In this document: positions 1-6,324 of the stretch, piece by piece
Numbering within the stretch: position 1 is the first letter of the stretch
Layout: each line of letters starts with the position of its first letter
Source: Alphaproteobacteria bacterium
GTDB lineage: Bacteria > Pseudomonadota > Alphaproteobacteria > RS24
Assembly (NCBI GenBank): GCA_028816945.1
Contig: JAPPQG010000153.1
Span: 1-10,035 of the forward strand
Direction of reading: 5' to 3'
DNA: 10,035 nt
Notes under the pieces: model-generated
The model's database searches: none
Told to the model about the DNA's origin: nothing
Seen by the model: only the letters and a program-made list of their open reading frames with translations
Program-made: the position numbers and the translations under genes

Positions 1-8
1 CTTATTCC

Positions 9-1322
9 ATGCCCTATTTATTGATTGCTTATAAATGGCTCACTTGGCTTGCATGGCCTTTTATCAATTTGCTTGTGCGGTGGCGTATAAAGCAGGGCCG
101 CGAAGACCCGATGCGTATTGCCGAACGCTATGGGCGCGCACACAAGGCACGCCCAAACGGGCAACTTATTTGGATACATGCCGCAAGTGTTGGGGAGACG
201 CTTTCCGTCTTGCCGCTTATTGGCAAATTATTAGAAACTGATTCACAACGCCATATTCTCTTAACAAGTGGCACAGTCACATCGGCTGATATTATTGCCA
301 AAAGGAAAATGGCACGGCTTATTCATCAATATGTGCCTATTGATTATCCGCTTTTTGTGCGGCGTTTTATCCGCCATTGGTCGCCTTCAATAGCTATTTT
401 TGTCGAATCCGAATTTTGGCCTAATTTGCTAGATAGAGCCTATCATAAAAATATTCCACTCATACTTATCAATGCGCGCCTATCGCCAAACGCATATATA
501 AAATGGAAAAAAGCACCGACAACAATCCGCACCCTATTAGGGCGGTTTAGCCTTATTCTTGCCTCAGACCAATTAACAACAGACAGGCTCACAGATTTAG
601 GAGCAAAACATATTAAAACATTAGATAATCTCAAATTAGACGCCCCGCCTTTGCCCTTTGATGCGACCGCATTAGAGACATTGCAAACGCAGATTGGCAC
701 ACGCCCTGTCTGGTTAGCCGCTAGCACGCATGTTGGCGAAGATATATTGGCCGCGCAAACGCATCAAGCCCTTGTCGCCAATCATCAAGCCCTTTTGACA
801 ATTATTATTCCCCGCCACCCGATAAGGGGGGATATGATTAAAGCAGAGTTAGAAACGCTTGGGCTAAATGTCGCGCAAAGGAGCAGGGAAGAGCCAATTC
901 AGGCGCAAACAGATATTTATCTAGCCGATACGATTGGTGAAATGGGATTATTTTACCGTTTAGGGCAAGTCGCCTTTATTGGCGGCTCACTTGTGCCACA
1001 TGGCGGGCAAAATCCAATGGAAGCCGCCCAACTTGGCATGGTCTTGATTCACGGCCCGCATATTAGCAATTTTACATCCATATTCGCACGGCTTGCCAAA
1101 GCACAGGCTGTGGTTACCATCGCTGATGGGTTGGAACTAACGGCCACTGTCAATCGGCTCTTATTTGATAAAGATGAACGCCAAGCCATGCTTTTGCGCG
1201 CGCAAGCTTTTGCCGAAGCCAATAGTGGGGCATGCGAGACTTATTATAAGATTTTACAGCCCCTGCTTGCAGAGACAGGGTTAGCAGAAATAAAGAGGGA
1301 GAAAAATAAAAACAATGTTTAG
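9..1322 (+). CDS. waaA: 3-deoxy-D-manno-octulosonic acid (Kdo) transferase WaaA/KdtA
   Basis: Transfers Kdo from CMP-Kdo to the lipid A precursor at the cytoplasmic face of the inner membrane, starting the LPS inner core. The 437-residue product has the expected family length and layout: an N-terminal hydrophobic anchor (about residues 8-24), then a GT-B fold. HAASVGE (57-63) carries the conserved glutamate that serves as catalytic base in the family. ESEFWPN (133-139) and GGSLVPHGGQNPMEAA (325-340) mark the second half of the active site and the CMP-Kdo site. The start is the first in-frame ATG, only 8 bases from the window edge. No stop is visible upstream and no ribosome binding site can be judged, so a slightly longer N-terminus is possible. 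It overlaps lpxK by 8 bp, which suggests co-translation. Whether it adds one or two Kdo residues cannot be read from the sequence. Confidence 0.96.
   Translation: MPYLLIAYKWLTWLAWPFINLLVRWRIKQGREDPMRIAERYGRAHKARPNGQLIWIHAASVGETLSVLPLIGKLLETDSQRHILLTSGTVTSADIIAKRKMARLIHQYVPIDYPLFVRRFIRHWSPSIAIFVESEFWPNLLDRAYHKNIPLILINARLSPNAYIKWKKAPTTIRTLLGRFSLILASDQLTTDRLTDLGAKHIKTLDNLKLDAPPLPFDATALETLQTQIGTRPVWLAASTHVGEDILAAQTHQALVANHQALLTIIIPRHPIRGDMIKAELETLGLNVAQRSREEPIQAQTDIYLADTIGEMGLFYRLGQVAFIGGSLVPHGGQNPMEAAQLGMVLIHGPHISNFTSIFARLAKAQAVVTIADGLELTATVNRLLFDKDERQAMLLRAQAFAEANSGACETYYKILQPLLAETGLAEIKREKNKNNV
762..803 (+). repeat. 21-bp in-frame duplication inside waaA
   Basis: CATCAAGCCCTT occurs at 762-773 and again at 783-794, a period of 21 bp. 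It produces two adjacent heptapeptides, HQALVAN (residues 252-258) and HQALLTI (259-265). The copies diverge after the first 12 bases. The duplication lies just before the IIPRHP segment and keeps the frame. Confidence 0.6.
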
Positions 1323-2358
1323 ACCGCCTGCTTTTTGGTCGGCTGATAGGCCTTATGGTTTAGCAAAAAACCTATTATGGCCTGCCGCGCAGATTTATTG
1401 CGGGGCAAGCTTGTTGCGGCGGCATTTGACGCACCCCGTGCAGGTGGAAAAGCCTGTTATTTGCGTCGGCAATGTCACACTCGGCGGGGCGGGCAAAACC
1501 CCTGTCACCTTAATGCTTGCTGATATGTTGGAAAAAATGGGGCAAAGGGTGGCGATTTTATCGCGTGGTTATGGCGGGATAGAAAAAGGCCCAATTAAAG
1601 TTGCGCCAACTCATACAGCGCGCCAGATTGGCGATGAAGCTTTGATGATGGCGGCTGATTTTCCCGTCTATGTTGGGCGCAACCGCATTGAAACAGCACA
1701 ATTAGCCCTTGCCGCAGGCGCCGATATTTTGCTGATGGATGATGGGTTGCAAAACCCAACCATTGCGCGTGATTGTAATTTACTGATTGTCGATAGCACG
1801 GTTGGATTTGGCAATGGCGCACTTTTTCCAGCCGGGCCATTGCGGGAAAAAATACAATCCGCCCTGCAACGCATACAAGCTGTTGTGCTAATAAATGAGA
1901 GCGAAAAAACAGAAAACACAAAGCAGGCAAGAGCGGATATGTGCGCGCTGATTGAAGCATGCCATGCGCGCAACATACCCATTTTTACAGCCTATTTTGT
2001 GCCGCAAAATATACCACAAGCGCGCCTGCTTGCTTATTGTGGGATTGGGCGGCCGTCTAAATTTTTCACTATGTTAGAAAAAAACGGCGCTGAGTTGGCC
2101 GCGTGCCGCGCTTTCAACGATCATTATTTTTATAAAGAAAAAGACGCGCACACCCTTTTGCAACAAGCAAAAAAATTAAACGCACAAATTGTGACAACAA
2201 AAAAAGATATGGCCCGCCTGCAAAGGGCTACACCAAATAGTGCTTTGGCCGAACTTGCAACCCATTCACAAGCGATTGATATAGAGGTAATATGTGAGCC
2301 ATTGGCAGAATTGCAAAGCCTTTTGCACCATGTCTGTGGCAAAACCAATGACCGATAA
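1315..2358 (+). CDS. lpxK: tetraacyldisaccharide 4'-kinase LpxK
   Basis: Phosphorylates the 4' position of the tetraacyldisaccharide 1-phosphate to give lipid IVA. It is a membrane-associated P-loop kinase of the Raetz pathway. The 347-residue product has the family's Walker A loop GNVTLGGAGKTP (52-63), ILSRGYGG (81-88), GDEALMMA (106-113), DDGLQNP (142-148) and GNGALFPAGPLRE (167-179). The C-terminal lobe has GIGRP (243-247), an Asp-His pair (269-270) and TTKKD (294-298). An N-terminal amphipathic or hydrophobic stretch (about 15-35) fits membrane association. The ATG lies inside the end of waaA (8-bp overlap). A purine-rich Shine-Dalgarno AGAGGGAG is at 1294-1301, a rather long 13 bases upstream. 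Product order fits the pathway only loosely, since LpxK acts before WaaA. Confidence 0.96.
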   Translation: MFRPPAFWSADRPYGLAKNLLWPAAQIYCGASLLRRHLTHPVQVEKPVICVGNVTLGGAGKTPVTLMLADMLEKMGQRVAILSRGYGGIEKGPIKVAPTHTARQIGDEALMMAADFPVYVGRNRIETAQLALAAGADILLMDDGLQNPTIARDCNLLIVDSTVGFGNGALFPAGPLREKIQSALQRIQAVVLINESEKTENTKQARADMCALIEACHARNIPIFTAYFVPQNIPQARLLAYCGIGRPSKFFTMLEKNGAELAACRAFNDHYFYKEKDAHTLLQQAKKLNAQIVTTKKDMARLQRATPNSALAELATHSQAIDIEVICEPLAELQSLLHHVCGKTNDR

Positions 2359-2404
2359 TAATGTGCTAAAATGAATAGCTGATATAATATAATGACCGAT
2401 AATA
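2347..2404 (+). repeat. 14-bp direct repeat flanking the lpxK-acyltransferase gap
   Basis: AATGACCGATAATA is present at 2347-2360, where it encodes the last residues and stop codon of lpxK, and again exactly at 2391-2404, just before the acyltransferase start. The copies are 44 bp apart. The second looks like a duplicated gene end and now lies in the leader of the next gene. Confidence 0.65.
2380..2388 (+). promoter_or_regulatory. candidate extended -10 promoter for the acyltransferase gene
   Basis: TGATATAAT at 2380-2388 is a perfect extended -10 (TGn followed by TATAAT) in the AT-rich gap after lpxK, 25 bp before the acyltransferase ATG. No good -35 hexamer is found 16-18 bp upstream, which extended -10 promoters can tolerate. 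It could give the third gene transcription independent of waaA-lpxK. AT-richness alone can produce such matches. Confidence 0.35.
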
Positions 2405-2413
2405 TAGAGTAAT

Positions 2414-3343
2414 ATGTCTTTTCATACCCATATCCGCCCCAATTTGCGCCACTCTTTGCGCCACTCTTTGCGCATGGTGCGCTATGCATGTGAAATGGTG
2501 CTAGCTTTTGTTTTTATTGGCTTATTTCGTCTGCTTGGCGTGCAAGCAGGCGGGGCTTTTGCAAGCGCCCTTGCCCGCTCTATTGGGCCATTTACGCCAA
2601 CCCATAAAATGGCACTGCAAAATATTGCCCGCGCCTTCCCTGAAAAATCGGCCGATGAAGTAGCAAGCATTATGCAGGGCGTATGGGATAATATGGGGCG
2701 TGTGGTGAGCGAACATGCCAATCTCGACATTATCCGCCGCAACCATAAGCAATATATTCAAATTGAACATGCCGAACGCGCTTTGCAAGCCGTCAAACAA
2801 GGGCGGGGCTTGATTATTTATTCAGCCCATATGGCAAATTGGGAAATTATGTCGATGAGTATTGTTTTAATCGGCCTACAAGCAATCGGCATTTATCGCC
2901 ATGCGAATAATCCATTTTTTAATGCATGGCTGACAAAAAAACGCAAACGTACAGTCATTGCAGAGCAAATCCCAAAAGGCGTACAAGGCGCGCGCATGCT
3001 TGTTAAAAAATTAAAACAAAAAGCCGTTATTTGCATTCTTATGGATCAAAAAATGAATGATGGGGTGGCGGTTAAATTTTTCGGCCGCACAGCCATGACA
3101 GCCTCCGCACCCGCAAGCATGGCGCGCCGCTATAATGTGCCATTGCTTATGGTGAGTGCCGAACGGCTTATCGATAACCAATTCAAAATTACATTTCACG
3201 AGCCAATGGAAGCAATCACAACCGATAATCAAGCCCAAGATATTCTAACAATGACGCAACAACTCAATGATAATATAGAAGCGGTGATTAGAAAAAACCC
3301 GCACCAATGGTTTTGGTTACATAAACGTTGGCCTGAAAATTAA
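2414..3343 (+). CDS. LpxL/HtrB-family lipid A biosynthesis acyltransferase
   Basis: Adds a secondary fatty acyl chain, typically from acyl-ACP, to Kdo-lipid A at the inner membrane. The 309-residue product fits the family length. It has an N-terminal membrane segment (about 24-44), the catalytic H-x4-E motif as His139...Glu144 in SAHMANWE, a DQK motif (211-213), FFGR (222-225), and the terminal NPHQWFWLHKRWP (295-307) typical of the family. The neighbours waaA and lpxK agree with a lipid A role. LpxL-type and LpxM-type proteins, and those using very long chains, cannot be separated by eye, so no symbol is given. The ATG at 2414 has only a weak AGAG upstream. A later Met (residue 21, position 2474) has no ribosome binding site, so the longer form is preferred. 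The N-terminus includes a 12-bp duplication. Confidence 0.93.
   Translation: MSFHTHIRPNLRHSLRHSLRMVRYACEMVLAFVFIGLFRLLGVQAGGAFASALARSIGPFTPTHKMALQNIARAFPEKSADEVASIMQGVWDNMGRVVSEHANLDIIRRNHKQYIQIEHAERALQAVKQGRGLIIYSAHMANWEIMSMSIVLIGLQAIGIYRHANNPFFNAWLTKKRKRTVIAEQIPKGVQGARMLVKKLKQKAVICILMDQKMNDGVAVKFFGRTAMTASAPASMARRYNVPLLMVSAERLIDNQFKITFHEPMEAITTDNQAQDILTMTQQLNDNIEAVIRKNPHQWFWLHKRWPEN
2443..2473 (+). repeat. 12-bp tandem repeat in the acyltransferase N-terminus
   Basis: TTTGCGCCACTC occurs at 2443-2454 and 2455-2466, followed by a partial copy TTTGCGC at 2467-2473. It gives LRHSLRHSLR at residues 11-20, a basic stretch just before the membrane segment. The copies are identical at DNA level, suggesting a recent in-frame duplication. 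Confidence 0.8.
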
Positions 3344-3347
3344 AATA

Positions 3348-3375
3348 ATTGCATAAAAGACATTGCATAAAGGAC
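3348..3375. repeat. 14-bp tandem duplication between convergent genes
   Basis: ATTGCATAAAAGAC (3348-3361) is followed directly by ATTGCATAAAGGAC (3362-3375), one mismatch in 14. It fills half of the 55-bp gap between the convergent acyltransferase and M23 peptidase genes. I see no convincing terminator hairpin in this gap: the only GC arms (GCCTG at 3331 and CAGGC at 3375) are too far apart. Confidence 0.75.
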
Positions 3376-3398
3376 AGGCTCGAGCGGCTTATAATAGA

Positions 3399-4256
3399 TT
3401 ATTGATTATCGCGCGCAGGCTGTTCGCCAACTAATAAAACAGGATCAATATGTTTATCACGCCAATAAACGCGCCAATCTAAATGCGCCCCTGTCGAGCG
3501 CCCACCACTGCCAACACGGCCAATCATATCGCCCGCCCGCACCCTATCGCCGCGTTTGACGCTAATTTCTGATAAATGCAAATAGGCTGAAATAATGTCT
3601 AGCCCATGGTCAATAAAAACAAGCCCCCCTTCATAATACATATTTTTTTGTGCCAATGTGACCTTGCCATCGGCCATTGATTTAACGGGCGTGCCTTTGG
3701 CGGCGACAATATCAACGCCAAAATGCGGGCGGCGCGGCTGGCCGTTAAAAATGCGTTGGCTACCATAAACCCCACTCATACGCCCTGTCAGCGGCCATTG
3801 AAACCCATTGGTAAATTGCGCCTTTGCTAATTGGCCGCGGCGGGCGGCTCGTTTGAGCGCATTTTCTTGTTTAATGCGTTGCAAAACCGCAGGCGGTGGT
3901 GTGACATATTCGGGTGCGACACCTTCAATATATTGCGTTTCATATGTGCGCGCCAATAATGGCTTATGGATAATATGCTGTTTGCCTTGTTTGCTAAAAA
4001 CTAATTTTGTTTGCTCGCCCGCATCACGGCCAAAGCCAAAAACAATAAGCCCATTATCTTGCTTTATCTCTGCCCCATCGACACGCAAAGACACGCCCTT
4101 TTGTAATTGCATGGCGACAAGTCCGCCCGGTTGAAATTGCCCGCTTACGGTTTGTACATAGGTTTGTGGAAATATATTTTCATCGATTGGTGTTAGATTA
4201 AGCAAACCAGCAAAAGCGCCCGTAAAAATGCTAGCAAAAGAAAATGTCAGCCACAT
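3399..4256 (-). CDS. M23 family metallopeptidase (LytM-type peptidoglycan hydrolase)
   Basis: Predicted zinc endopeptidase or peptidoglycan-remodelling factor acting in the periplasm. The 285-residue product starts with a hydrophobic segment (about 1-20) that could be an export signal or anchor, although it lacks the usual basic residues. A beta-rich N-terminal domain follows (about 38-110, containing VFGFGRD), then a Pro/charged linker, then the M23 domain (about 150-275). Metal and catalytic residues are His178 and Asp182 in HFGVD, His227 in YLHLS and His258 in GAHLDW. The last motif is HLD where most M23 enzymes have HLH. I recall HLDW as usual in related proteobacterial proteins with the same N-terminal domain, so activity is still likely but unproven. 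The start is 6 bp after the DUF2093 stop, with AAAGAGGA (plus positions 4267-4274) as ribosome binding site inside that gene's end. Confidence 0.9.
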   Translation of the reverse strand: MWLTFSFASIFTGAFAGLLNLTPIDENIFPQTYVQTVSGQFQPGGLVAMQLQKGVSLRVDGAEIKQDNGLIVFGFGRDAGEQTKLVFSKQGKQHIIHKPLLARTYETQYIEGVAPEYVTPPPAVLQRIKQENALKRAARRGQLAKAQFTNGFQWPLTGRMSGVYGSQRIFNGQPRRPHFGVDIVAAKGTPVKSMADGKVTLAQKNMYYEGGLVFIDHGLDIISAYLHLSEISVKRGDRVRAGDMIGRVGSGGRSTGAHLDWRVYWRDKHIDPVLLVGEQPARDNQ

Positions 4257-4262
4257 GGCGTT

Positions 4263-4490
4263 TTAATCCTCTTTATTATCTTGCTCTTGCTCTTGCTTTT
4301 GGTGTGCCTGTAAAGAAGCGGCGGCATCAATATAGGCTTCTTGGCGTTCGACACTCCAATAGCGCAACCTATCAAGCAATATATGTTCGCCTGTGACCGC
4401 GCAAATAACATGCGTGCCGGGGCTTATCATTTCAAATGCCCCGTCTTTATAATTTAGTTTGGCAATTGGGCCAAGCTTATATGTATCCAT
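4263..4490 (-). CDS. DUF2093 family small protein
   Basis: A 75-residue protein of unknown function. The segments LNYKDGAFEMISPGTHVICA and HILLDRLRYWSVERQEAY (residues 13-53) match my memory of the DUF2093 family, which is frequent in alphaproteobacteria and often near xseA. There is no signal peptide or membrane segment, so it is probably cytoplasmic. The last 12 or so residues are a low-complexity Gln/Glu/Asp tail, partly from a 6-bp repeat. The ATG has a good Shine-Dalgarno AGGAT five bases upstream (plus 4496-4500). It is followed after 6 bp by the M23 gene and was probably co-transcribed with it from the promoter at 4523-4551. No enzymatic motif is visible. Confidence 0.85.
   Translation of the reverse strand: MDTYKLGPIAKLNYKDGAFEMISPGTHVICAVTGEHILLDRLRYWSVERQEAYIDAAASLQAHQKQEQEQDNKED
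4281..4298 (-). repeat. 6-bp repeat at the DUF2093 C-terminus
   Basis: On the plus strand TTGCTC is repeated at 4281-4286 and 4287-4292, with a third near-copy TTGCTT at 4293-4298. It encodes the QEQEQ part of the acidic tail. It is in frame and lies outside the conserved part of the protein. Confidence 0.6.
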
Positions 4491-4522
4491 AGCCTATCCT
4501 AATGTTTTCCATGATGTTTTTC

Positions 4523-4551
4523 ATAATATTTTTTAGGGCGCATCAGTGCAA
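4523..4551 (-). promoter_or_regulatory. candidate sigma-70 promoter for DUF2093-M23
   Basis: Read on the minus strand, TTGCAC (plus 4546-4551) and TATTAT (plus 4523-4528) are separated by exactly 17 bp. The -10 matches consensus at 5 of 6 positions and the -35 keeps TTG. The start codon of the DUF2093 gene lies 32 bp beyond the -10. It sits in the 93-bp gap after xseA, so the two downstream genes could be transcribed without xseA. Confidence 0.45.
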
Positions 4552-4565
4552 AAAATATAATAGCC

Positions 4566-4589
4566 ATTATCAAAAATCAATTATCAAAA
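4566..4589 (-). repeat. 14-bp-period direct repeat at the xseA stop
   Basis: ATTATCAAAA occurs at 4566-4575 and 4580-4589, offset by 14 bp. The second copy contains the xseA stop codon (TCA on the plus strand at 4584-4586). It resembles the 14-bp duplication at 3348-3375 in period but not in sequence. Confidence 0.5.
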
Positions 4590-6248
4590 TAGGTCGCCCT
4601 GTCTTTCTTTGGGTTTTTCTTCGGGCTTTTCTTCGTGTTTTGCGCTTTTCTGTGTGGTGGGTTTGCGCTTTTGCGCCTGCTTTATAGAATCTGTTTTAGC
4701 CATTTGCGCGGCATTTTCAACCCGTGCAACAAAGCCTTGCTGGTTGGCAAATTGCACTTGCACAAGACTATTGACGGGCGCTTGGTTAGCATAGCGGACA
4801 AGTTGGCCGTGTGCATTTTTAACAAGGGCAAAGCCCCGCGCAAGAACGGATTCATGGCTTAATAAGTCTAGCTGGCGGCCAACCGCATGGAGCGCAACCC
4901 GTTTTGCATCGGCAAAGACATGCAAACTACGCCCTGCCCGTTTTTGCAATTCGCCCATACGCGCCGATTTCTGTTTTATGGCTCTGTATATTGAGCGCAC
5001 AGAAAACCCTTCGCAAACATGCGCCATATGTGTTGCATGGCTTTGTAAATTTTGCGCCAAGCCGCGCTGTAAGCCGATTGTCGCATGGTCAAGCCGCTGG
5101 TTTGGCAAGGCTAATATATTGTCTAGGCGCGGCAAGCCGCGTGATAAGCCCGTCAAACCGTCGCGCAAAGAAGCTAATAGGCGCATCTGCCCGTGATATT
5201 GGCGGTTTTGCAATTCCATAATTTTTGCCTGTAAGTCAGCCCGCACGGGAACAGCCATTTCAGCCGCCGCGGTTGGTGTTGGGGCGCGGCGGTCGGCCGC
5301 AAAATCTAGCAAAACCGTATCTGTCTCATGGCCGATTGCGGAAATAATGGGAATATCGGATTGGGCGGCGGTGCGGACGACAATTTCCTCGTTAAAGCCC
5401 CATAAATCTTCAAGGCTGCCGCCCCCGCGGGCAATAATTAAAATATCAGGGCGGGGTATTTTGCTTGCTGTTGTTTTGGCAGCCTCTGTTGTTTTGGCAG
5501 CCTCTGTTGTTTTAGCAGGGAGGGCATTAAAACCAGCAATGGCACGGGCAACTTCCTCCGCACAATTTTTGCCCTGCACACGCACAGGCCAAACCAACAC
5601 ATGGCGCGGAAAGCGATCTGCCAAACGGTGCAATATATCGCGTATCACCGCCCCCGATGGGCTGGTAATAACGCCAATTGTTTCAGGCAGAAAGGGGAGC
5701 GGTTTTTTGCGCTCAGCCGCAAACAGACCTTCGGCTTCTAATTGCTGTTTGCGGGCTTCTAGCAAAGCCATAAGTGCGCCAATGCCAGCGGGTTCTATAT
5801 GTTCGATAACCAGCTGATAACGCGATTGCGGGGCATAAGTTGTCACGCGCCCTGTGCAAATAACCTCTAATCCCTCTTGTGGTGGCACGGCTAATTGTTG
5901 CGCCATGCCACGCCAAATAACAGCCTCTAATACGGCTTTATCATCTTTTAAGCCAAGATAGATATGACCTGAACTAGCCTTTGTCACACGCCCTATTTCG
6001 CCGCGCACGCGCACATGGCCGAAGCGTCCTTCAACAGCCTGCTTAATAGATTGTGCCAATTCGCTAACAGAAAAGGCAACTACATTATCCTTATTTTGAT
6101 TATCATTTGGCGTAGGGGGCGTAGCTGGTGCAGGGGGCGTAGATGGCACAGATGGCGCAGGCGATAAAGGCAGTTCGGCGCGTGCCGTTTGCGCCGAGCT
6201 TGTCCCTGTGCTTTTAGCCGATTTTGATTTTGCCGTTTGCTTTGCCAT
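4584..6248 (-). CDS. xseA: exodeoxyribonuclease VII large subunit XseA
   Basis: Catalytic subunit of exonuclease VII, which with XseB degrades single-stranded DNA to oligonucleotides during repair. The 554-residue product is longer than the usual family size. Residues 1-56 are a Lys/Ser/Thr and Pro-rich extension. An OB-fold follows (about 57-155, starting FSVSEL and containing [10 protein letters not shown]), then the catalytic domain with [12 protein letters not shown] (194-205), [16 protein letters not shown] (273-288) and [19 protein letters not shown] (306-324). A helical region leads to [10 protein letters not shown] and a charged Lys/Glu tail ending GDLF. The small subunit gene xseB is not in the window. 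ATG at 6248 is preferred because the bases before it (ATAGGCTATGG) are the same as at the DUF2093 start. A start nearer residue 55 cannot be excluded, but no Met exists there. Confidence 0.95.
   Translation of the reverse strand: MAKQTAKSKSAKSTGTSSAQTARAELPLSPAPSVPSTPPAPATPPTPNDNQNKDNVVAFSVSELAQSIKQAVEGRFGHVRVRGEIGRVTKASSGHIYLGLKDDKAVLEAVIWRGMAQQLAVPPQEGLEVICTGRVTTYAPQSRYQLVIEHIEPAGIGALMALLEARKQQLEAEGLFAAERKKPLPFLPETIGVITSPSGAVIRDILHRLADRFPRHVLVWPVRVQGKNCAEEVARAIAGFNALPAKTTEAAKTTEAAKTTASKIPRPDILIIARGGGSLEDLWGFNEEIVVRTAAQSDIPIISAIGHETDTVLLDFAADRRAPTPTAAAEMAVPVRADLQAKIMELQNRQYHGQMRLLASLRDGLTGLSRGLPRLDNILALPNQRLDHATIGLQRGLAQNLQSHATHMAHVCEGFSVRSIYRAIKQKSARMGELQKRAGRSLHVFADAKRVALHAVGRQLDLLSHESVLARGFALVKNAHGQLVRYANQAPVNSLVQVQFANQQGFVARVENAAQMAKTDSIKQAQKRKPTTQKSAKHEEKPEEKPKERQGDLF
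4611..4634 (-). repeat. 12-bp tandem repeat in the xseA C-terminal tail
   Basis: On the plus strand GGGTTTTTCTTC (4611-4622) is followed by GGGCTTTTCTTC (4623-4634), one mismatch. It encodes two EEKP units in the charged C-terminal tail of XseA, outside the conserved domains. Confidence 0.7.
5470..5518 (-). repeat. 18-bp tandem repeat inside xseA
   Basis: On the plus strand GTTGTTTTGGCAGCCTCT is repeated exactly at 5470-5487 and 5488-5505, and a third partial copy with one mismatch runs to 5518. It encodes a KTTEAA hexapeptide repeat (about residues 244-260), inserted shortly before the [13 protein letters not shown] segment. That position is a variable loop in the family, so the insertion probably does not abolish activity. 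Confidence 0.85.
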
Positions 6249-6270
6249 AGCCTATTCTATCATAGATAAC

Positions 6271-6296
6271 AGCCATATAATATGCTATAAATGGCT
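6271..6296. promoter_or_regulatory. divergent xseA-purD promoter region with inverted repeat
   Basis: The 76-bp gap between the xseA and purD starts contains AGCCAT at 6271-6276 and ATGGCT at 6291-6296, a perfect 6-bp dyad with a 14-base centre. Inside it lies a consensus -10 TATAAT (6276-6281) facing purD. TATTAT (plus 6277-6282 reversed) faces xseA. No clear -35 is visible for either. The dyad overlapping both -10 elements could be an operator, but no known regulator site is recognised. Confidence 0.35.
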
Positions 6297-6324
6297 TACA
6301 TTGGACATGAGATTTGAGGGACAG

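Noticed and set aside
2130..2489. A 119-codon minus-strand frame across the lpxK end and acyltransferase start
   Set aside because: It is antisense to two well-supported genes and resembles no known protein.
3331..3379. Terminator hairpin GCCTG...CAGGC after the acyltransferase gene
   Set aside because: The 5-bp arms are separated by 39 bases and not followed by a T tract, so it is unlikely to terminate transcription.
3808..4134. A 108-codon plus-strand frame inside the M23 gene
   Set aside because: Shadow of a real gene on the opposite strand, with no ribosome binding site or recognisable motif.
5347..5817. A 156-codon open frame on the plus strand inside xseA with AASVVLA repeats
   Set aside because: It is antisense to the catalytic domain of xseA, and its repeat is the shadow of the 18-bp xseA duplication. 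No ribosome binding site or homology is recognised.
6208..6324. Longer purD reading frame starting at 6208
   Set aside because: It would overlap the xseA start, adds 39 residues not found in PurD proteins, and a Shine-Dalgarno plus the family N-terminus support ATG at 6325.
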